Of a stretch of 8,939 nucleotides of DNA, positions 7,799-8,939 are shown in pieces. Source of the stretch: Gemmatimonadales bacterium (GTDB taxonomy: Bacteria; Gemmatimonadota; Gemmatimonadetes; Gemmatimonadales; GWC2-71-9); the NCBI GenBank assembly GCA_013812695.1, contig JACCSZ010000276.1, forward strand, positions 1 through 8,939, read 5' to 3'. The notes beneath the pieces are model-generated. The model was not told the origin of the DNA and did not search any database. It saw only the letters and a list, made by a program, of their open reading frames with translations. Positions within the stretch are counted from its first letter, which is position 1, and each line of letters begins with the position of its first letter. The position numbers were made by a program, and so were the translations under genes.

Positions 7799-8880
7799 CC
7801 GGCATCCGCACGCTGGACCGCTACGTGTTCACGACTTGGCTCCGCATCTTCGTGCTCACGGCCCTCGGCTTCCCGCTGGTGTCGATCCTCATCAACCTGA
7901 CCGACACGCTCAACAAGCTGCTGGACCGCGGCCTCACCATGCGGCAGATCGTGATCAGCTACGTGTACTCGATTCCCGAGAACGCGTTCATCGTGATGCC
8001 GGCCGCGGTCCTGTTCGCCACGGTGTTCACGGTCGGAGGGATGGGCCGGCACTCGGAGCTCACCGCAGCCAAGGCCGGTGGCCTCAGCTTCTATCGGCTG
8101 ATGGTGCCGGTCTTCGTCGCCGCCACCCTCGCGACGGGGCTCGCGTTCGTGGTGGGCGAGATGGCGCCGAGCGCCACCGCGAAGCAGCAGGAGATCCAGA
8201 AGGCCAAGCAGGCCCGGAGCACGCGGTCGCGCTACAACTTCGTCTATCGCGGCGACGTGGGATGGGTGTACACCATGCGCTCGCTCGACGTCGAGACCCG
8301 CCAGCTCAAGCAGCTCCTGCTCGAGCGCCAGGGCGACGGCGCCGGGTACCCGGGGCTCATCATCACCGCCGACAGCGCCAGCTACGACGGCGCCCGCGGC
8401 GCCTGGCAGGTGAAGCACGGCACCAGCCGCGTGATCGCGGGGCCGGCGCAGCAAGCCAGCTTCGCCTTCCGCTCGATGCGGCTCCGCGCCCTCACGCAGA
8501 GCCCCGCCGACCTGCTCGCCGAGCCCAAGGCGCCGGACGAGATGCGCTACGCCGAGCTGGGACGGTACATCGAGGCGCTCGAGCGCTCGGGCAACGACGC
8601 CAACAAGCTGATCGTCGAGCAGGCGCTCAAGCTGGCGCTGCCGGCCACGTGCCTCATCATCGCGCTGTTCGGCGCGCCGCTCGCGGTCCAGGCCCCCCGC
8701 GCCGGCGCCGCCGTCGGCATCGCCATCAGCCTCGGCACGACGGTCATCTTCCTGCTGGCCACCCAGATCATGAAGGCGGTCGGCGCGGGGGGCGTGATCG
8801 ATCCGACGCTGGCGGCGTGGCTCCCCAACGCGGCGTTTCTGCTGGCGGGGCTGGTGTTGCTGGCGCGGGTGAGGACGTGA
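7795..8880 (+). CDS. lptG: LptG-like LPS export permease
   Basis: The product has 361 residues, the normal size for a YjgP/YjgQ-family permease, and is the expected partner of the upstream LptF in an LptB2FG complex. Membrane segments lie near 13-35, 52-80, 100-121, 278-298, 303-323 and 340-358. The cytoplasmic RHSELTAAKAGGLS (85-98) between TM2 and TM3 matches the family's sELtA-rAaGiS pattern, and a periplasmic jellyroll fills about 140-250. KLALPATCLIIALFGAPLAV (279-298) is the family's TM4 signature. The ATG at 7795 is chosen because it gives the canonical amphipathic start MTGIRTLDRYVFTTWL and an ATGA overlap with lptF. The same frame stays open upstream to 7630, but that part overlaps lptF and is Arg/Pro-rich noise. 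No terminator follows; a GACG repeat begins at once. Unlike LptF it has no insertion, so the LptF extension is not a shared feature of the pair. Confidence 0.92.
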   Translation: MTGIRTLDRYVFTTWLRIFVLTALGFPLVSILINLTDTLNKLLDRGLTMRQIVISYVYSIPENAFIVMPAAVLFATVFTVGGMGRHSELTAAKAGGLSFYRLMVPVFVAATLATGLAFVVGEMAPSATAKQQEIQKAKQARSTRSRYNFVYRGDVGWVYTMRSLDVETRQLKQLLLERQGDGAGYPGLIITADSASYDGARGAWQVKHGTSRVIAGPAQQASFAFRSMRLRALTQSPADLLAEPKAPDEMRYAELGRYIEALERSGNDANKLIVEQALKLALPATCLIIALFGAPLAVQAPRAGAAVGIAISLGTTVIFLLATQIMKAVGAGGVIDPTLAAWLPNAAFLLAGLVLLARVRT

Positions 8881-8886
8881 CGGAAA

Positions 8887-8939
8887 GACGGACGGACGGA
8901 CGGACGGACGGACGGACGGACGGACGGACGGACGGACGG
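8887..8939. repeat. Perfect GACG tetranucleotide microsatellite at window end
   Basis: Thirteen perfect GACG units plus one base run to the right edge, so the true length is unknown. In the same register an isolated GACG overlaps the lptG stop codon (8879-8882) and is followed by a degenerate GAAA unit (8883-8886), as if the array grew by slippage from short seeds just after the gene. Because 4 is not a multiple of 3, all three plus-strand frames give the same stop-free Asp-Gly-Arg-Thr repeat, and the minus strand gives Pro-Ser-Val-Arg. It may be a real variable repeat or an artefact at a contig end. Confidence 0.9.

Noticed and set aside
7564..8454. 296-codon minus-strand frame opposite lptF/lptG
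   Set aside because: Antisense shadow of two conserved permease genes; His/Arg/Glu-rich with no domain.
8881..8939. CRISPR-like or protein-coding repeat in the terminal array
   Set aside because: The period is 4 bases with no spacers, so it is a simple microsatellite; the DGRT reading has no start codon or ribosome-binding site in view.

Overview
The window reads as a piece of a high-GC Gram-negative chromosome holding three envelope genes around one short divergent promoter region. No phage, insertion sequence, CRISPR array, tRNA or rRNA was seen. The best fit is a bacterium of the Bacteroidota/Chlorobiota/Gemmatimonadota side of the tree, with Gemmatimonadota favoured. The reasons are a SprA-type protein, which belongs to the type IX secretion system (T9SS) of that superphylum, combined with strongly G/C-ending codons and a sigma70-like promoter rather than the AT-rich Bacteroidetes pattern. 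The taxonomic assignment is inference.

Layout: positions 1-6068 (minus strand) are one uninterrupted reading frame of 2022 codons that starts with GTG and a clear signal peptide and runs to the left edge. I checked every in-frame triplet for stops and found none. Motif by motif it matches SprA/Sov, the giant outer-membrane translocon of T9SS. By family comparison its C-terminus must lie within a few residues of position 1. Positions 6069-6157 are an 89-bp AT-richer intergenic region. It holds two good sigma70-like promoters facing opposite ways, and their -10 boxes overlap. Positions 6158-7798 and 7795-8880 (plus strand) are an lptF-lptG pair joined by an ATGA stop/start overlap. They encode the two membrane subunits of the ABC machine that pulls lipopolysaccharide out of the inner membrane. 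A perfect GACG tetranucleotide repeat starts right after lptG and runs into the right edge.

How the genes may work together: SprA exports folded proteins across the outer membrane, and in well-studied T9SS bacteria part of that cargo is then anchored to a special LPS. LptFG supplies LPS to the same membrane. The arrangement therefore places protein export and LPS export on one bidirectional switch. The least ordinary details are a roughly 150-residue Pro/Ala/Lys-rich insertion in LptF predicted to sit in the periplasm, four closely spaced cysteine pairs that account for every cysteine of mature SprA, the overlapping divergent promoters, and the terminal microsatellite. I see no wholly new system here. 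The window is mostly a well-conserved envelope locus with several unusual features.
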